Shown here piece by piece: positions 25,024 through 33,927 of a DNA stretch of 64,000 bases. A program made the position numbers and the translations under genes. The stretch's first letter is position 1; every line of letters begins with the position of its first letter. Origin of the DNA: Shewanella basaltis (GTDB lineage: Bacteria > Pseudomonadota > Gammaproteobacteria > Enterobacterales > Shewanellaceae); contig NZ_JAKILA010000026.1 in the NCBI RefSeq assembly GCF_023283885.1, forward strand, positions 1 to 64,000. The letters are read 5' to 3'. A model generated the notes under the pieces. The model ran no database searches and was not told the origin of the DNA. It saw only the letters and a list, made by a program, of their open reading frames with translations.

Positions 25024-25482
25024 TTATTTGGTACCGGAGTGACCAAATCCGCCTTCTCCACGTTCTGAGCGATTAAACTCATCCACTAGGGTAAATTGGG
25101 CCTGTACGACAGGGACAAACATCAATTGGGCCAACCTATCACCGACGTTGAGCGTGAATGGCTTATCACTTCGATTCCAACATGACACCATGAGTTGCCC
25201 TTGGTAATCAGAGTCGATTAAACCGACCAAATTACCTAACACAATACCATTTTTATGGCCCATACCTGAGCGCGGTAAAATGATTGCTGCTAGGCTTGGG
25301 TCGGCCACGTGAATGGCAATGCCCGTTGGAATTAACTCAGTTTGGCCTGGTTCGATAACCATTGCCGTGTCGGTCATTGCGCGTAAGTCCATACCTGCAC
25401 TACCTGGGGTAGCGTAAGCTGGCAGCGGAAATTCGCTGCCAATACGCGAGTCGAGGATTTTTAGTTCAATGGGTGTTTTCAT
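25024..25482 (-). CDS. dut: dUTP diphosphatase
   Basis: 152 residues. It hydrolyses dUTP to dUMP and PPi. All five trimeric dUTPase motifs are visible: PGSAGMDLRA, PRSGMGHKNG, GLIDSDYQG, RLAQLMFVP and the C-terminal arm RGEGGFGHSG. Its start overlaps the coaBC stop by 4 bp, so the two are translationally coupled, as in many proteobacteria. Confidence 0.97.
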   Translation of the reverse strand: MKTPIELKILDSRIGSEFPLPAYATPGSAGMDLRAMTDTAMVIEPGQTELIPTGIAIHVADPSLAAIILPRSGMGHKNGIVLGNLVGLIDSDYQGQLMVSCWNRSDKPFTLNVGDRLAQLMFVPVVQAQFTLVDEFNRSERGEGGFGHSGTK

Positions 25483-26672
25483 GATTTTTTTAGTTGTTGT
25501 TCTATCAATGTAAGTAATTGGCGTGCCAGCGTCAGTTTGTCTGTAGCAGGCAGTTGTTGGCTACCGTTTTGCCAAAATACTTGTAGTGCATTGCTATCGG
25601 CATTAAAGCCAAGGCCTTGAATAGAGACATCGTTCGCAGCAATCATATCCAGCTTTTTACGCTGAAGTTTGCCACGGGCGTATTGCTCTACATCGTTCGT
25701 TTCAGCGGCAAAACCGACAGTGAAAGGCCGTGTTGTGTGCTGAGCTACCGTGGCTAAGATATCAGGATTACGCACCAGTGCAAGCTGCATTTGTTCGGCC
25801 GATTTTTTAATTTTTTGATCAGCTACATCGGCAATTCGATAATCCGCAACTGCCGCACAACCAATGAAAATATTATGTTGCTCAACCTGTTGCATTACGG
25901 CGTCGAGCATTTGCTGTGCAGATTCGACATCAATGCGCTTAACACCTGCTGGCGTGGCAAGGTTGACAGGGCCCGACACTAGGGTCACTTGTGCGCCCAT
26001 TTCGGCGGCGGCTTGTGCAAGGGCAAAGCCCATTTTGCCAGAGCTGTGGTTAGATATATAACGCACCGGGTCGATTGCCTCGCGGGTTGGCCCTGCGGTG
26101 AGTAACAATTGATGCCCTTGTAATAACTTTGGTCCAAAAAATTGCACTAATTGCTCGGCAATGGCGATGGGTTCTTGCATACGCCCTGGCCCCACTTCAC
26201 CACAGGCTTGGCTGCCTGATGCGGGTTGCCAAATGATAAAGCCTTTTCTGACTAAATGAGCCATGTTCTCTTGGGTGGCGATATTTTGGTACATTTGTTG
26301 GTTCATGGCAGGGCAGACAATTACGGGCGCACTGGTCGCTAAACAGGTTGTTGTGAGTAAATCATCTGCCATACCAGCATTGATACGCGCCATAAGGTTT
26401 GCTGTAGCGGGTGCAAGCAATACCACATCAGCCCAGCGTGCAAGCTCAATATGACCCATAGCGGCCTCTGCTGCTGGGTCGAGCAAATCAGAGGCTACAG
26501 GGTGGCCAGAGAGCGCTTGTATGGTGAGTGGCGTAATAAATTCCATGGCGCTTTGAGTCATGATGACCCGCACGTCTGCGCCGCGTTCTTTTAAGCGGCG
26601 GATTAAGTCCGCACTTTTATAGGCTGCAATGCCGCCGCCAATTCCGAGTAATACTTTTTTATTTGTTAGCAT
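25479..26672 (-). CDS. coaBC: bifunctional phosphopantothenoylcysteine decarboxylase/synthetase
   Basis: 397 residues with two domains for coenzyme A synthesis. The N-terminal CoaC flavoprotein has GGGIAAYKSADLIRRL, the PAMNQQMYQN active-site motif and GSQACGEVGPGRM with the catalytic Cys. The C-terminal CoaB synthetase has TAGPTREAIDPVRYISNHSS and KKLDMIAANDVS. The start ATG 26670-26672 matches homologues; a TTG seven codons upstream is in frame. It is coupled to dut by a 4-bp overlap. It is divergent from radC. Confidence 0.95.
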   Translation of the reverse strand: MLTNKKVLLGIGGGIAAYKSADLIRRLKERGADVRVIMTQSAMEFITPLTIQALSGHPVASDLLDPAAEAAMGHIELARWADVVLLAPATANLMARINAGMADDLLTTTCLATSAPVIVCPAMNQQMYQNIATQENMAHLVRKGFIIWQPASGSQACGEVGPGRMQEPIAIAEQLVQFFGPKLLQGHQLLLTAGPTREAIDPVRYISNHSSGKMGFALAQAAAEMGAQVTLVSGPVNLATPAGVKRIDVESAQQMLDAVMQQVEQHNIFIGCAAVADYRIADVADQKIKKSAEQMQLALVRNPDILATVAQHTTRPFTVGFAAETNDVEQYARGKLQRKKLDMIAANDVSIQGLGFNADSNALQVFWQNGSQQLPATDKLTLARQLLTLIEQQLKKS

Positions 26673-26888
26673 GATGTGAATTATCCGGCTCAAATCTTAT
26701 TGCGGCTAACGATATCACAAACCAACAACAAGTTGCTTGGATCCAATCTCAAAAATATCGACCATACTGTGTAATCAATTTAAAGTTTGTTTTCAAAATA
26801 TAACAACTCAGTATTGGCGCAGTAGTAGCGAATTGATGAAACTGGATTCGTCGATGTTATGGCGTCTCACAGAGTGCAAGGAGCATAC

Positions 26889-27566
26889 ATGGGAATTAAA
26901 GACTGGCCTCAAGGAGAAGGGCCACGTGAAAAGCTATTACTTAATGGTGCAGGGCAGTTGTCTGATGCTGAATTACTGGCGGTGATTTTGCGCAATGGCC
27001 TTGCGGGTCAAAATGCGGTCGATTTAGCCCGCAATATGATTAATCAGTTTGGCGGTTTGCGCAGTTTGTTGAGTGCGCCTAAAAACCAAGTGTGTAAATT
27101 AGCCGGTGTTGGACCGGTAAAATATGCTCAATTACAGGCTGCGGCCGAAATTTCTAAGCGAATTGCCCACGAAAATCTACAAAGAGGACAAATTTTGACA
27201 AATCCTGATTTAACTCGGGACTATTTAATGAGACAATTAGCGGACCGATCCTATGAAGTGTTCGCCTTACTATTGTTGGATACCCAACATAGAGTCATTC
27301 AATTTGTAGAATTATTTCGTGGCACCATCGATTCTGCTTCTGTTTATCCTCGTGAGGTTGTAAGCCTTGTTTTGGATAAAAAAGCAGCGGCGGTGATAGT
27401 GTGTCACAATCACCCGTCTGGCATTGCAGAGCCAAGTCAGGCTGATCGGCGAATAACTGATCGAATAAAAAATGCATTGGCAACCATAGATGTTTCTTTG
27501 TTAGATCATATGGTTGTAGGTGATCAGGAGATTGTCTCCTTTGCCGAGCGGGGGTGGATTGTATAA
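26889..27566 (+). CDS. radC: RadC/YicR family JAMM protein
   Basis: 225 residues: a helix-hairpin-helix-like N-terminus (LAGVGPVKYAQLQAAAE) and a C-terminal JAMM/MPN metal domain with HNHPSGIAEPSQAD, the His-x-His...Asp signature, and an upstream Glu in REVV. RadC was once thought to be a repair protein, but its function is unsettled. The start ATG 26889 follows AAGGAG; an in-frame ATG ten codons upstream lacks that support. It is followed by rpmBG on the same strand, which has its own promoter. Confidence 0.93.
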   Translation: MGIKDWPQGEGPREKLLLNGAGQLSDAELLAVILRNGLAGQNAVDLARNMINQFGGLRSLLSAPKNQVCKLAGVGPVKYAQLQAAAEISKRIAHENLQRGQILTNPDLTRDYLMRQLADRSYEVFALLLLDTQHRVIQFVELFRGTIDSASVYPREVVSLVLDKKAAAVIVCHNHPSGIAEPSQADRRITDRIKNALATIDVSLLDHMVVGDQEIVSFAERGWIV

Positions 27567-27573
27567 ACACTGC

Positions 27574-27602
27574 TTGATCTTATATGGTCAATCGTGTATA
27601 AA
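27574..27602 (+). promoter_or_regulatory. rpmBG promoter
   Basis: TTGATC (27574-27579), a 17-bp spacer, then TATAAA (27597-27602). It starts just after the radC stop and would drive rpmB and rpmG independently of radC. Spacing is ideal for sigma-70. Confidence 0.7.
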
Positions 27603-27615
27603 ATGCGCCCTCTTT

Positions 27616-27644
27616 GTGCCTCGGGCGACGGCCATACGAGGCAC
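27616..27644 (+). promoter_or_regulatory. leader hairpin upstream of rpmB
   Basis: GTGCCTCG (27616-27623) and CGAGGCAC (27637-27644) form a perfect 8-bp GC-rich stem with a 13-base loop, close to the predicted transcription start. There is no T-tract, so it is not a terminator. It could be an mRNA-stabilising stem or a ribosomal-protein autoregulatory site. Confidence 0.5.
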
Positions 27645-27687
27645 ATTAATGCTCGAGCGTTAAAAATTTGTTTTGGAGAAGATTGAC

Positions 27688-27924
27688 ATGTCAAGAGTAT
27701 GCCAAGTAACTGGCAAGAAGCCAATGGTTGGTAACAACCGTTCGCACGCAAAAAACGCGACTCGTCGTCGTTTTTTACCTAACCTACAAAACCACCGTTT
27801 TTGGTTAGAAGAAGAAAAGCGTTTCGTACAATTACGTGTATCTACCAAAGGTATCCGTATTATCGACAAGAAAGGTATCGAAGTTGTTGTTGCTGAACTT
27901 CGTGCCCGTGGCGAGAAGGTGTAA
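27688..27924 (+). CDS. rpmB: 50S ribosomal protein L28
   Basis: 78 residues starting MSRVCQVTGKKPMVGNNRSH, the canonical L28 N-terminus; the rest is basic as expected. The start ATG 27688 follows GGAGAAG. It lies 6 bp before rpmG. The two are cotranscribed, probably under the promoter at 27574-27602. Confidence 0.98.
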   Translation: MSRVCQVTGKKPMVGNNRSHAKNATRRRFLPNLQNHRFWLEEEKRFVQLRVSTKGIRIIDKKGIEVVVAELRARGEKV

Positions 27925-27930
27925 TAGAAA

Positions 27931-28104
27931 ATGGCTAAATCTAAAGGTAATCGTGAGAAGATCAAATTAGTATCTAGTGCTAAAACTGGTCACTTCTACA
28001 CTACTGAAAAGAACAAGCGTAACATGCCTGAAAAAATGGAAATCAAGAAATTTGATCCAGTTATTCGTCAGCACGTTATCTACAAAGAAGCTAAAATCAA
28101 GTAA
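27931..28104 (+). CDS. rpmG: 50S ribosomal protein L33
   Basis: 57 residues: MAKSKGNREKIKLVSSAKTG at the start, and KNKRNMPEKMEIKKFDPV in the middle, the L33 signature. It lacks the zinc-binding cysteine pairs of the alternative C+ form, so it is the zinc-independent type. It has no own ribosome-binding site: the six bases from the rpmB stop imply translational coupling. A strong terminator follows. Confidence 0.97.
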   Translation: MAKSKGNREKIKLVSSAKTGHFYTTEKNKRNMPEKMEIKKFDPVIRQHVIYKEAKIK

Positions 28105-28120
28105 TTGATTTTTCTTCTTA

Positions 28121-28148
28121 AAAAAGCCCCTTAATTGGGGCTTTTTTT
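28121..28148 (+). terminator. rpmBG terminator
   Basis: AAAAAGCCCC (28121-28130), loop TTAATT, GGGGCTTTTT and further T residues. A strong Rho-independent terminator 16 bp after rpmG. Confidence 0.93.
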
Positions 28149-28314
28149 ATGCCTGTAAAAAAGTAAGCTATACTGAAATGGTTTATGCTGTTTAATGCGC
28201 AATGGTATAAACGAGACAAAAGTGCTTAAGGCCATATAGCCTGTTAAGTTAAACTAACTTTATGGCTGTAATGATTTTTTCACACTTAACAGACAAACTA
28301 TTTTTCGCTTTGTG

Positions 28315-28349
28315 TGAAATAAAATGCTTTAAAAGTGAATTAAAATGCA
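28315..28349. promoter_or_regulatory. tandem ARG boxes upstream of argA
   Basis: TGAATTAAAATGCA (28336-28349) differs from the ARG box core TGAAT-W4-ATTCA at one base, and TGAAATAAAATGCT (28315-28328) at three. Their starts are exactly 21 bp apart, the spacing of paired ARG boxes (18 bp plus 3 bp) bound by one ArgR hexamer. They lie about 60-90 bp upstream of argA, so arginine repression is predicted. Confidence 0.7.
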
Positions 28350-28407
28350 ATAACATCGTTGTTCGATATTACATTCTGGCTTGTAACTGCTGCTAAAGGT
28401 TGCAAGT

Positions 28408-29766
28408 ATGACTAACACCAAATTAATTACCGAGGTGAATTTGCCTGTGAGAACCACTGAACTGGTTGATGGATTTCGTCATTCTGCTCCTTATGTTAAT
28501 GCCCATAGAGGTAAAACTTTTGTCGTCATGTTAGGTGGCGAGGCATTAGCGCATCCGCAGTTTCGCGGCATTTTAAATGATGTTGCTTTACTGCATTCAC
28601 TCGGGATTGAGGTGGTATTAGTTTACGGTGCTAGGCCGCAAATTGATGCAGGATTAAAAGCGGCAGGTATTGAGCCTGCATACCATAACGGTATTCGTAT
28701 TACCGATGAAGATACCTTAAAGATTATCAAGCAAGTTGCTGGAGCCACTCAGTTTGATATTACGGCTCGATTGTCTATGAGTTTAGGTAATACGCCCATG
28801 CAAAATGCACAAATCAATCTTGTTAGCGGTAACTTTGTTATTGCACAACCACTTGGTGTTGATGACGGTGTTGATTTTTGTTTGAGCGGCAAAGTGCGTC
28901 GTATCGATGCTCAGGGCTTACGTCGCCAACTAGACAATAATGGTATTGTGTTGATGGGGCCTATCGCGGCGTCAGTGACTGGTGAAAGCTTTAATTTAAC
29001 GGCGGAAGAAGTTGCCACACAGGTGGCCATTAAGCTCAAAGCAGACAAAATTATTGGTTTTAGTGAAACAAATGGCATTGTTGGCGAAAACGGTGAGGTG
29101 ATTGCTGAGCTTATGCCTGATGATGTTGAAGAAATGCTTAAAACCATGAAAGCAGATACAGCCGCCTCTGTTGGCACGATGGCATTTTTAAAAGCCAGTG
29201 TTGAAGCCTGTCGTCGTGGTGTGCCTCGTTGTCATTTGGTGAGTTATTTAGATGACGGCGCCTTATTGCAAGAGTTGTTCTCACGCGAAGGCATAGGCAC
29301 TCAAATTGTCACACAAAGCGCCGAACGTTTACGCCGTGCCACGATTAGCGATATTGGCGGCATCTTAAATCTTATCCGCCCATTAGAAGAGCAAGGTATT
29401 TTAGTGCGCCGCTCTCGTGAGCAGCTCGAAATGGAAATAGAACAGTTTATGTTGGTCGAGCGCGATAACTTAGTGATTGGTTGTGCTGCGCTGTATCCAT
29501 TTGAAGAAGATAATGCCGGTGAGTTTGCGTGTTTAGTGGTGCATCCTGATTACCGTGATGCTGACCGTGGCAGCATTTTATTGAATAATATTATTGGTCA
29601 AGCTCGAGTGCGCGGTTATTCACGCTTGTTTGCGTTAACAACACGCAGCATTCATTGGTTTTTAGAGCATGGCTTTAATATTGTTGACGTTGAAGAGTTG
29701 CCTAACAAGAAAAAGCAGCTTTATAACTATCAACGACGATCAAAAATTCTTGCCCTGGATTTATAG
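28408..29766 (+). CDS. argA: amino-acid N-acetyltransferase (N-acetylglutamate synthase)
   Basis: 452 residues. An N-terminal amino acid kinase-like domain (KTFVVMLGGEAL, VVLVYGARPQIDAGL) binds the arginine inhibitor, and a C-terminal GNAT domain (ACLVVHPDYRDADRGSILL, FALTTRSIHWFLEHGF) carries out the first step of arginine synthesis, acetyl-CoA plus glutamate to N-acetylglutamate. This is the classical ArgA layout. The start ATG 28408 gives a slightly longer N-terminus than E. coli; a later in-frame start is possible. ARG boxes upstream and a terminator downstream make it a single-gene unit. Confidence 0.95.
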   Translation: MTNTKLITEVNLPVRTTELVDGFRHSAPYVNAHRGKTFVVMLGGEALAHPQFRGILNDVALLHSLGIEVVLVYGARPQIDAGLKAAGIEPAYHNGIRITDEDTLKIIKQVAGATQFDITARLSMSLGNTPMQNAQINLVSGNFVIAQPLGVDDGVDFCLSGKVRRIDAQGLRRQLDNNGIVLMGPIAASVTGESFNLTAEEVATQVAIKLKADKIIGFSETNGIVGENGEVIAELMPDDVEEMLKTMKADTAASVGTMAFLKASVEACRRGVPRCHLVSYLDDGALLQELFSREGIGTQIVTQSAERLRRATISDIGGILNLIRPLEEQGILVRRSREQLEMEIEQFMLVERDNLVIGCAALYPFEEDNAGEFACLVVHPDYRDADRGSILLNNIIGQARVRGYSRLFALTTRSIHWFLEHGFNIVDVEELPNKKKQLYNYQRRSKILALDL

Positions 29767-29779
29767 ATCCTTTGTGTTA

Positions 29780-29806
29780 AAAATGCCGGTTATTCCGGCA
29801 TTTTTT
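29780..29806 (+). terminator. argA terminator
   Basis: AAAATGCCGG (29780-29789), loop TTATT, CCGGCATTTT (29795-29804) and further T residues. A clear Rho-independent terminator 13 bp after argA. Confidence 0.92.
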
Positions 29807-29837
29807 ATGGCAAAAAACACTCTTAGAAAGAGGTTAT

Positions 29838-30377
29838 ATGAATGCTATTGAGCTGGCCTCTCTTGAGTCTGGAGCCATATACAGTTTTATTGCCCTGTTA
29901 GTTGGCTTACTTGGTTTAACGGTGTTTATTTTTTTAAAACCCATTCCCAGTAACGCTAAGTATTTAACACTGGGAGTAATGTTACCTTTAATGGGCTTAT
30001 TTGTTTTGACGTTTTATCAGTCGTTTAGCAGTACCATTTACTGGGATGACAAACAGTTGCGGGTTAAAATTCCACTGTATTCACACACCATTGAGGTTAA
30101 TCAAGTGGACTTTGCTCAAGCTCGGGTCGTCAACCTGCTTAAAGAGCCCGAATACGCGGCTAAGTGGCGCACAAATGGTTTGGGCATACCTGGATATTCT
30201 TTGGGATGGTTTTCATTAAATAATGGCGATAAAGCCTTATTGTCGGTAACAGATCCTACTCAGGTGATTATGTTACCCATTAGCCAAGATAAAATGATTA
30301 TGGTTAGTGTCATCGATGCAGATAAAGCGCTAGCACAGTTGCATGCCAGCGCGTTAGCATTAGAGCCTATTGATTAA
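29838..30377 (+). CDS. membrane protein of unknown function, PH-like C-terminus
   Basis: 179 residues. Two membrane segments (about 13-34, YSFIALLVGLLGLTVFIFL, and about 42-62) are followed by a soluble beta-rich part that resembles bacterial PH-like domains (IYWDDKQLRVKIPLYSHTIE; GWFSLNNGDKALLSVTDPTQ). That pattern is an impression, not a match. It starts at ATG 29838 behind AGAGG, and ends 4 bp inside the opposing rarD. It lies alone between two terminator-bounded units. Confidence 0.75.
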   Translation: MNAIELASLESGAIYSFIALLVGLLGLTVFIFLKPIPSNAKYLTLGVMLPLMGLFVLTFYQSFSSTIYWDDKQLRVKIPLYSHTIEVNQVDFAQARVVNLLKEPEYAAKWRTNGLGIPGYSLGWFSLNNGDKALLSVTDPTQVIMLPISQDKMIMVSVIDADKALAQLHASALALEPID

Positions 30378-31291
30378 GCCTTTGCGGCGGCTTTTTTCGT
30401 GGCAACATGTTGGCGCTGTCGTTGCAGTACCATGTCGCTAATAAATATCACCAGTGCGCCCCAGATAAAACCAAAAGTGATGCCTTTTTCAATATCGAAA
30501 GGTTCATTAAATAATTTGACCGCTAAGATAAACATGATACTCGGGCCAATGTATTGGAAGAACCCTAAAATAGAAAAGGGAATACGTACGGCGGCACCTG
30601 CAAAACACAAAAGAGGAATAGTGGTGACAACTCCTGCGGCCACTAAAAGTAAATTAAGGTTAAGGCTATTGGTTAACATGCTGGCAGGCGAATTGCCTAG
30701 TGTTATCACTAAGTAGCCCAGTGCAACGGGTAATAAAATAGCCGTTTCGACTAATAAGCCAGATTTTGCATCAATGTTGACTTTTTTACGCAATAAGCCA
30801 TAAAAACCAAAGCTTGCCGCTAGGGCCAGAGACACCAGCGGAATTGAGCCAAACGAGATGAGCTGCACCAACACCCCAATACTGGCTAACGTGACCGCAA
30901 GCCATTGCAATTTACGTAAGCGCTCTCCTAAAAATATCATTCCTAACAGTACATTAAAAAGTGGGTTGATAAAATAACCTAAACTCGCATCAAGCATGTG
31001 GTCGTTATTCACAGCCCAAATAAAAATAAGCCAATTTGCTGCAATTAATACTGACGTTGTGAGCAAAATAAGCAGTTGTTTGGGGTGCTTAAGGATGAGG
31101 CGTAAGCGGCTAAATCCACCAATAAATTGCATTAAAACGATCATAAAAAGAAATGACCATATAACACGATGCATTAAAATTTCAGTGGCGGGGACATGAT
31201 GTAATAATTTGAAATATAAAGGAGCGACACCCCAAATGGTGTAGGCGCAAATCGCGAGGAAAACCCCTTTACGATACTCTAAATCAGGCAT
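30374..31291 (-). CDS. rarD: RarD/EamA-type transporter
   Basis: 305 residues with about ten membrane helices in two EamA repeats. The start YRKGVFLAICAYTIWGVAPLYFK and LDASLGYFINPLFNVLLGMIFLGERLRKLQW match RarD, named from chloramphenicol sensitivity. Its substrate is unknown. It sits beside a thioesterase gene and near recQ, the same neighbourhood as rarD-yigI-pldA-recQ of enteric bacteria. Confidence 0.93.
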   Translation of the reverse strand: MPDLEYRKGVFLAICAYTIWGVAPLYFKLLHHVPATEILMHRVIWSFLFMIVLMQFIGGFSRLRLILKHPKQLLILLTTSVLIAANWLIFIWAVNNDHMLDASLGYFINPLFNVLLGMIFLGERLRKLQWLAVTLASIGVLVQLISFGSIPLVSLALAASFGFYGLLRKKVNIDAKSGLLVETAILLPVALGYLVITLGNSPASMLTNSLNLNLLLVAAGVVTTIPLLCFAGAAVRIPFSILGFFQYIGPSIMFILAVKLFNEPFDIEKGITFGFIWGALVIFISDMVLQRQRQHVATKKAAAKA

Positions 31292-31423
31292 GATGAGTCA
31301 ACTATGGCAATAACGAAAGAGGGGCGATTGTAGGTCGCCCCCATTGATGACACAAGTTATTAAGCAATTTGTTTTATTGGTGAGCTGTCACTTTAACGTG
31401 GCAAAAGGACTACTATTGCCGAG

Positions 31424-31888
31424 TTAGCCCACCATGTAAGTACCTGTACCAAAAGCAATGTGAGTGCCTAATTCATTGTGCAATTCCATTCGGCAAACCG
31501 ATACACGATTGCCAGCCCTGATGACAGTGCCAGTACCTGTAAATATTTCACCACGACCAGGACGTAAAAAATCAACCCGCATATCAATGGTGCCTAAGGT
31601 CGTTAAGCGTTGTTGTAACTCTTCTATTGTCCAATCTTCACGGCTTGCAACCAAGCCAGCAAAGGCTGTCAGGCCACCCACCACATCAAGTAACGTAGCG
31701 GTAACACCACCATGAAGGATGTTTTGATGGATGTTACCTATTAGTTCTGGTTTCATCTTAATCACGACTTCAACCCCATTGATGTCGTAATGCTTTATGT
31801 CTAATCCAAGTAGGTTATGAAAAGGAACATGCTTATCAAAAATCTCTGCAACTTGTTGCAGGGCTTGACTTTGAATAGGTGAACTCAT
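31424..31888 (-). CDS. PaaI/YigI-type hotdog thioesterase
   Basis: 154 residues with the hotdog fold: GNIHQNILHGGVTATLLDVVGG contains the helix motif HGG-x4-LLD of PaaI-like thioesterases, followed by MRVDFLRPG and GTGTVIRAGNRVSV strands. It likely cleaves acyl-CoA esters. Position between rarD and recQ matches YigI. pldA, which sits between them in E. coli, is absent here. The start ATG 31886-31888 is preceded by AAGGATT. Confidence 0.9.
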   Translation of the reverse strand: MSSPIQSQALQQVAEIFDKHVPFHNLLGLDIKHYDINGVEVVIKMKPELIGNIHQNILHGGVTATLLDVVGGLTAFAGLVASREDWTIEELQQRLTTLGTIDMRVDFLRPGRGEIFTGTGTVIRAGNRVSVCRMELHNELGTHIAFGTGTYMVG

Positions 31889-32075
31889 GGGAAATCCTTG
31901 TCTTATTTATTATTTTTGTATTTATTTTCAGTGTGCATAGAGTATTAAATCTAACGTTAAAGTGAGCAATACTCAATCATCATAGGAGGTAAAATGGCGT
32001 AATTGCACTTTGCTTCAAGACATCTGTAGCCGAGTGCTTTAAAATGGCCGTCCGTTTAATGACATCATAGTGTGA

Positions 32076-33917
32076 ATGGATAATCTGACTTCGACGCCAA
32101 GCCCAACCCCTAATACTGCTGCTGAGCAAGATATGTTATCGGCTAGTTTACAGCAGGTATTTGGTTATCGTGCCTTTCGTCAAGGGCAGCGAGAGGTGAT
32201 TGAGCGCAGCTTGCAGGGCCAAGACACTTTAGTGATTATGCCTACCGGTGGTGGTAAGAGTATGTGTTACCAGTTACCGGCTTTAGTGTTGCCGGGGGTC
32301 ACAGTTGTCGTTTCACCTCTGATTTCATTAATGAAAGATCAAGTAGACAGTTTATTACAAAGTGGTGTCGCTGCTGCGTATCTCAATTCATCACTGCCGC
32401 GCGAGCAAAGTGCGCAAGTGCTGCGTAAATTGCACGCAGGCGAGATAAAACTGCTGTATGTCTCGCCTGAGCGATTATTGCGCCCAGACTTTATAGAGCG
32501 TTTACAATCTGTTGAATTGTCGATGTTTGCTGTTGATGAGGCACATTGTATCAGCCAGTGGGGTCATGACTTTAGACCTGAATATGCCGAGCTAGGGCAG
32601 TTAAAAACGTATTTTCCTTATATTCCGTTAATGGCGTTAACCGCGACGGCAGATCAAGCGACACGTTTAAGTATTTGCGAGCGCTTAAACATTGCTCCTT
32701 ATACCTTACTCTCGAGTTTTGATCGTCCAAACATTCGGTATACCGTGGCAGAAAAGGTAAATGCTGCCAACCAGTTACGCCAATTTATCACGGTGCAAAA
32801 TGGTGCGAGTGGCATAGTGTATTGCAGCAGTCGTCGCCGGGTCGATGAAGTGGCTGAGCGACTGCGCTTACAGGGGTTTAATGCTCAAGCCTATCATGCC
32901 GGAATGAGCCAAGAAGAGCGCGCAGATGTACAAGATAAGTTTTTAAAAGATCAGGTTGATATTGTGGTGGCCACGGTGGCCTTTGGGATGGGAATTAATA
33001 AATCTAATGTCCGTTTTGTGGTGCATTATGATATCCCTAAAAGTATTGAAGCTTATTATCAAGAAACTGGCCGAGCGGGCCGAGATGGGCTAGAGGCTGA
33101 AGCTTACATGTTATTTGACCCTGCCGATATTGGTCGGGTTAGGCATTTGATTGAGCAGTCAGAGCCAGGGCCTCAGCAACAGGTTGAGTTTCACAAATTA
33201 CATACCATGGCCGCTTTTGCGGAGGCGCAAACTTGCCGGCGCCAAGTATTGCTCCATTACTTTGATGAGGCAGCATCTGAGCCATGCGGTAACTGTGATA
33301 TTTGTTTAGATCCTCCAAAACGTTACGATGGCACCGAAGATGCTCAAAAAGTGTTGTCATGTATCTACCGTTTACAGCAACGCTTTGGTATTCACCATGT
33401 TATTGATGTACTCAGAGGTTCTAAAGCCGCGAGTGTGGTTGATAGAGGCCATGATAAGTTAACCACATGGGGGATCGGTGCCGATAAGTCGGCAGAACAT
33501 TGGTTGAGTGTACTGCGACAGCTAATCCATTTAGGCCTGGTTAGTCAAGATATCACTCGAGGGTCAAGTATTCGCTTAAACCCAGCTGCAAGGGCGATTT
33601 TAAAGGCTGAAGTTGCCTTAATGCTGGCAGAGCCGCGTATTCAGTTGCTTGATGTAAAACGTAAATCGAATACGCGCGCTGTGCAGCAATATGATCGGAA
33701 ATTATTTGCGCGATTAAAGTTATTGCGCCGAGAGTTAGCCGAGCAGCATGATATTCCACCGTATTTGGTGTTTAACGATGCCACACTTGCAGAAATGTCG
33801 GCCATGTTACCTACCAGCCCAGGTGAAATGCTGGCGGTAAATGGTGTTGGCCAAATAAAACTTGACCGTTTTGGCGGCGAGTTTTTAGATGAGATCAGTG
33901 ACTATTTAACGGGTTAG
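32076..33917 (+). CDS. recQ: ATP-dependent DNA helicase RecQ
   Basis: 613 residues. Helicase motifs: I MPTGGGKSMCYQ, II VDEAHCISQWGHDFRPEY, III ALTATAD, VI QETGRAGRDG. The RQC zinc site follows (CRRQVLLHYF, CGNCDICL), then a winged helix, and the C-terminal HRDC domain (AEQHDIPPYLVFNDATLAEM). It unwinds DNA 3' to 5' in the RecF pathway. It is complete, with the full C-terminus. The next gene (33928) faces it. Confidence 0.97.
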   Translation: MDNLTSTPSPTPNTAAEQDMLSASLQQVFGYRAFRQGQREVIERSLQGQDTLVIMPTGGGKSMCYQLPALVLPGVTVVVSPLISLMKDQVDSLLQSGVAAAYLNSSLPREQSAQVLRKLHAGEIKLLYVSPERLLRPDFIERLQSVELSMFAVDEAHCISQWGHDFRPEYAELGQLKTYFPYIPLMALTATADQATRLSICERLNIAPYTLLSSFDRPNIRYTVAEKVNAANQLRQFITVQNGASGIVYCSSRRRVDEVAERLRLQGFNAQAYHAGMSQEERADVQDKFLKDQVDIVVATVAFGMGINKSNVRFVVHYDIPKSIEAYYQETGRAGRDGLEAEAYMLFDPADIGRVRHLIEQSEPGPQQQVEFHKLHTMAAFAEAQTCRRQVLLHYFDEAASEPCGNCDICLDPPKRYDGTEDAQKVLSCIYRLQQRFGIHHVIDVLRGSKAASVVDRGHDKLTTWGIGADKSAEHWLSVLRQLIHLGLVSQDITRGSSIRLNPAARAILKAEVALMLAEPRIQLLDVKRKSNTRAVQQYDRKLFARLKLLRRELAEQHDIPPYLVFNDATLAEMSAMLPTSPGEMLAVNGVGQIKLDRFGGEFLDEISDYLTG

Positions 33918-33927
33918 CACATAGCCA

